Positions 61,901-64,000 of a stretch of 64,000 nucleotides of DNA are shown piece after piece (position 1 is the stretch's first letter; each line of letters begins with the position of its first letter). The stretch lies in contig NZ_JAJUBC010000007.1 in assembly GCF_028683095.1 (NCBI RefSeq), forward strand, positions 124,001-188,000, written 5' to 3'. A program made the position numbers and the translations under genes. The notes under the pieces were generated by a model. It did no database searches and was not told where the DNA came from. It worked only from the letters and a program-made list of their open reading frames with translations. The stretch is from Enterovibrio gelatinilyticus (GTDB taxonomy: Bacteria > Pseudomonadota > Gammaproteobacteria > Enterobacterales > Vibrionaceae).

Positions 61901-64000
61901 GTCCTTATACCCGAAAAGCACTGGATGTGACGCTGTGTGGTTATTCTCCGTACTTGCCAAATAAAGATATCCGAGATCTTTTTAAAGCAACGCAAGTTGA
62001 GATGCCTGCAATTCCAAAAAGACATTGGAAAAATGACGACGATTCAACCATTCCTAAGTCCGAACGATTAGCGTGGTTGGAAAGCAATCCTGTGGTTTTA
62101 GAAGCACGTGAACAAAACATGTGGCCTAACCGAAGTGACAGAATTGCGGCGAAGGAGTCTTGGTTCAGACTGGAAGAGCACTCCGCGCAACAAAGCTCTG
62201 AGGTTAACAAATCCAACGAAGCCTTGTTTAAAGATGGCAAAGTCAATGTTCTTAACTGTTCTACCACCATGGAAATGGGTGTAGACATCGGTGGCATGTC
62301 ACTTGTTGCGATGAACAATGTGCCACCTGCGCCAGCAAACTACCTACAGCGTGCTGGTCGAGCCGGTCGTCGTGGAGAAACTGCTGCTGCAGCGGTAACA
62401 CTATGCAAAAACACCGCCCATGGTATGGAAGTGTTCGAAAACACGCTTTGGCCGTTTGTTGTCTCGTGTCAGCCACCACAGGTACGTTTAGAGAGTGAAG
62501 CCATTGCACAGCGTCATATCAATGCGTTTGCACTGGGCAGTTTTCTTCACCAAAAATCCAACGATGCCACAAAACTTAACTGTGAGTGGTTCTTCGAGGG
62601 TGACGTAAGCCATTGTGAGAAGTTTGTACTTTGGTTAAAAGACCTCTCTCAAGAAGGGAATAAGAGCGATTGGGCCAAAGGTGCCGAACGCATTGCTAAA
62701 GGAACTGCGCTCGCACATCTTCCTGTAAAAATGCTTATCTCAAAAGTCATTGAGTCAATCGAGTTCGTTCAGGAGCGCTGGTTAGAGCAGCTTCAGATCA
62801 TGCTGGATAACATCGAGCTACTCAAAAAAGATGATAAGAACTGGCAAAACTCGCCAGCAGGAAAGGCCGTGCTGTTCCAGCTACGCGATTTTCGTGGGGA
62901 GTACTTGTTCTCATCGTTAGCGACAAAGGCATTTTTGCCTGGCCATGGTTTCCCTGTGGGCGTGGTGAGTTTTAACTATCAAACGATCGAAGATCTAAAC
63001 TTCAAAAAGATCGCTGAAGCTGATACTAAATCGATTGCAGCACCAGAGAAAGAACGCAAGAGTTCGCGCAGTTTTGCTTCAATGCCAAGCCGAGATCTGC
63101 CGACTGCCTTGAGAGAATATGCACCAGGTGCGGATGTAGTACTGGGCGGCAAGGTATACCGAAGTGCTGGTGTGATGCTAGGCAAGGTTTTGGCAAGCGG
63201 GCAGGAGCTAACAGGCGATTCCCAACATTTGCCGTTCTTCTGGCACTGTTCTTCGTGTGGTGCAGGGGCGACTCAGCAAACAATGCCTAGAGCGTGCACG
63301 CACTGCGGTGAAAAGCTTAAGAAAGATGATATCAACCGTTACTTACAACCCATTGGCTTTGCAACAGACATTCGCTATCAGACCCATAACGATGTGAATC
63401 AACCGAAGCAGATGCCATTTAAGCAACCTCGAGTTTTGTTGCCGGTTTCGCAGTGGTTACCACTTCCAGACCCGAAAATGGGACGCTACCGTTTCAGCAA
63501 CAAAGGTGAAATTTACCATTACTCAAATGGCGAGTTTGATCTAGGTTATTCCGTTTGCCTCAGCTGCGGTCGTACTGATTCACAGTCTCAAGAGGGAAGA
63601 AAATCCCGTACTTTGGTAAATCCTGAGCTTCAAAACACGCACTATCGTTTACGCGGGGGCAAATCCACGAACGATGGAGATGGCCGAGAAGCGAAGTTAT
63701 GCCATGGCAGTGTCATTACCGACTTGCAACTTGGTTACAGCGCGCAAACTGATGTTATCGAGATCCAGCTAAAAGATATCGATGGTATTTCCTTGAGCAG
63801 TGACTCTGAGGCATGGTCATTAGTGGTTGCGATGCGCGAAGGCTTAGCTCGCCATCTAGGTATTGAAACCTCAGAGCTGGGGCTTTCTGTTCAGCAGGCA
63901 CAAGATGAGAGTGGTGAATTTACGTACTCGCTGTTTATCTTCGACAAATCAGCAGGTGGAGCGGGTTACGCAGTTCAGCTCGTGGATTGCTGGAAAGCCG
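58915..64000 (+). CDS. druE: Large DEAD/DEAH-box helicase with DUF1998-like end, DruE-like, truncated by window
   Basis: At least 1695 codons with no stop before the window end. Helicase motif I STLVSSGTGSGKTECF near 107-122, DEAH box KYIVLDEAHTYVGSQAAELAL near 250, motif V/VI STTMEMGVDIGG and YLQRAGRAGRRGE near 1115-1150. Zinc-binding pairs are seen at about 453 (CSNSDC), 485-505 (CDCG, CQGCG), 1443 (CSSCG, CTHCG) and 1548 (CLSCG). The last residues FIFDKSAGGAGYAVQLVD match DUF1998. This is the architecture of DruE. DruH precedes it with zero spacing. Confidence 0.78.
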   Translation, partial: MTQKRHLEFAPLLEQLQKRSERSVVSQYAFKSKALTSFLRSALSSAPGSEGALMADPVFEAMFPWQQSDETMLSLKGGLLSDHLVEVLKGIDAPFKHQLTAWHSILDEGKSTLVSSGTGSGKTECFMVPILEDLVRQQKTRKSKLVGTQALFLYPLNALINSQQERLSKWTKDFNGDIRFALFNGETERYRSKVKDKQLDHPEQVLSREELWDYPPSILVTNATMLEYMLVRKEDEPLIEQSKGMLKYIVLDEAHTYVGSQAAELALLLRRVMQAYGVGPGTDFPVQLIATSATIGEDTPEGNKTLAKYLAALAGVEEAEIDNKVKIVRGYRDIPKLPSIDVAKLDFPFGEIERFKSLPREELYSLLGTYALTRLLRQLFSNEPKVLEQFQLTPMPAYQLSTLHRVAKSIEPLITKQQVLSVLDLMTFAMQEEAFTPLRMHAYLRTTAGLWACSNSDCSHKHETLNSTDWHFGKVYTDLKNQCDCGAPVFELVSCQGCGTSYLACEEKVHQGYTYIRPRVLDFDEDEFVLDIEQPESEADDEIGGSGFERMIGEGGDSFKLGVESANFGLLSPKDGSATNIGLLRPIQSVDDGDTRSHFRCGCCGEKETKNGGLFRYARLGAPFFLGDMIPTMLDFSPAPEEKEQRMGPSKGKRLLTFTDSRQGTARISARLQQDADRNTLRTLTYHELTDPSASGDGNNFISELEPLCKELDSQPMTAMIASVIRKFLNGEEVPANERTMLESLPSMLPMWGKTEYLEPFQQALKGTAKASGLMLPWKAMAQQLANSRADFDTMRGRLNKLSGLDLDKEQYADFCLYTEFGRRPKKAWSLESLGLVSVQYPALEKIISVPDEWKQLIIEPDVQVGEWRNFLKIILDFYLRENSAVFFDNEHYQRWMGARFPRKIIRGPAVDVAEQRRDLLWPKFRKMSYNRIIKLLIAAFPKIIGEDVFWRDTVNELMSKAWDAIKPMLHELESGYQLNLKEQVVFAAPKKVWICPYTRKALDVTLCGYSPYLPNKDIRDLFKATQVEMPAIPKRHWKNDDDSTIPKSERLAWLESNPVVLEAREQNMWPNRSDRIAAKESWFRLEEHSAQQSSEVNKSNEALFKDGKVNVLNCSTTMEMGVDIGGMSLVAMNNVPPAPANYLQRAGRAGRRGETAAAAVTLCKNTAHGMEVFENTLWPFVVSCQPPQVRLESEAIAQRHINAFALGSFLHQKSNDATKLNCEWFFEGDVSHCEKFVLWLKDLSQEGNKSDWAKGAERIAKGTALAHLPVKMLISKVIESIEFVQERWLEQLQIMLDNIELLKKDDKNWQNSPAGKAVLFQLRDFRGEYLFSSLATKAFLPGHGFPVGVVSFNYQTIEDLNFKKIAEADTKSIAAPEKERKSSRSFASMPSRDLPTALREYAPGADVVLGGKVYRSAGVMLGKVLASGQELTGDSQHLPFFWHCSSCGAGATQQTMPRACTHCGEKLKKDDINRYLQPIGFATDIRYQTHNDVNQPKQMPFKQPRVLLPVSQWLPLPDPKMGRYRFSNKGEIYHYSNGEFDLGYSVCLSCGRTDSQSQEGRKSRTLVNPELQNTHYRLRGGKSTNDGDGREAKLCHGSVITDLQLGYSAQTDVIEIQLKDIDGISLSSDSEAWSLVVAMREGLARHLGIETSELGLSVQQAQDESGEFTYSLFIFDKSAGGAGYAVQLVDCWKA

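Overview
The window looks like a chromosome segment of a marine gammaproteobacterium, most likely a member of the Vibrionaceae. This rests on recognised gene families (TcyP-type cystine carrier, SatD/DUF3307 pair, tandem tRNA-Val genes, YicC-like remnant) and codon usage; no 16S or core phylogenetic marker is present, so the genus is not called. All family assignments come from reading translated sequence, not from database searches.

Positions 1-22500 are ordinary accessory metabolism and housekeeping: the start of an aldehyde dehydrogenase, a cystine carrier with a CoA-disulfide reductase, an AlkA-type DNA glycosylase, and a carboxylate module. That module is a CitA/CitB-type two-component system divergent from tctCBA, a class III CoA-transferase and a short citrate-synthase-fold lyase. 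Together they read as a complete route for sensing, importing, activating and cleaving citrate, or a close relative, without classical citrate lyase. Then come an MscS channel, a cytochrome b561, an orphan ParA and a SatD/DUF3307 pair preceded by a regularly phased GTAAC operator array.

Positions 22543-25203 are a mosaic, apparently non-autonomous Tn5/IS4-like element with recognisable ends and an 8-bp target duplication. It sits in the stem of a former bidirectional terminator. Its transposase is reduced to N- and C-terminal stubs; between them lie an AbiEi/AbiEii system with three 42-43-bp palindromic repeats and a captured yicC fragment. Next are terC with a yybP-ykoY-type manganese riboswitch and a Shine-Dalgarno-sequestering hairpin, a chemoreceptor, and a long operon (purU-folD-soxBDAG-ldh2) for oxidative demethylation of an N-methylated amine, with a divergent IclR regulator.

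A tRNA-Val cluster (40994-41418) ends in a tRNA-Val cut at the anticodon loop, the expected left junction of a genomic island. From there to the window end almost every recognisable gene is defence- or ADP-ribose-related: an OGFr-domain protein, an ADP-ribosylglycohydrolase fused to unknown domains, McrBC, a NADAR/DarT-like pair with a UvrD-type helicase and a small unknown protein, an orphan CARF ring nuclease of the NE0113 family, a frameshifted uracil-DNA-glycosylase-like gene, an unknown HicA-like protein, and a two-gene Druantia type III-like system whose helicase runs off the window. The integrase and the other island end are not in the window.
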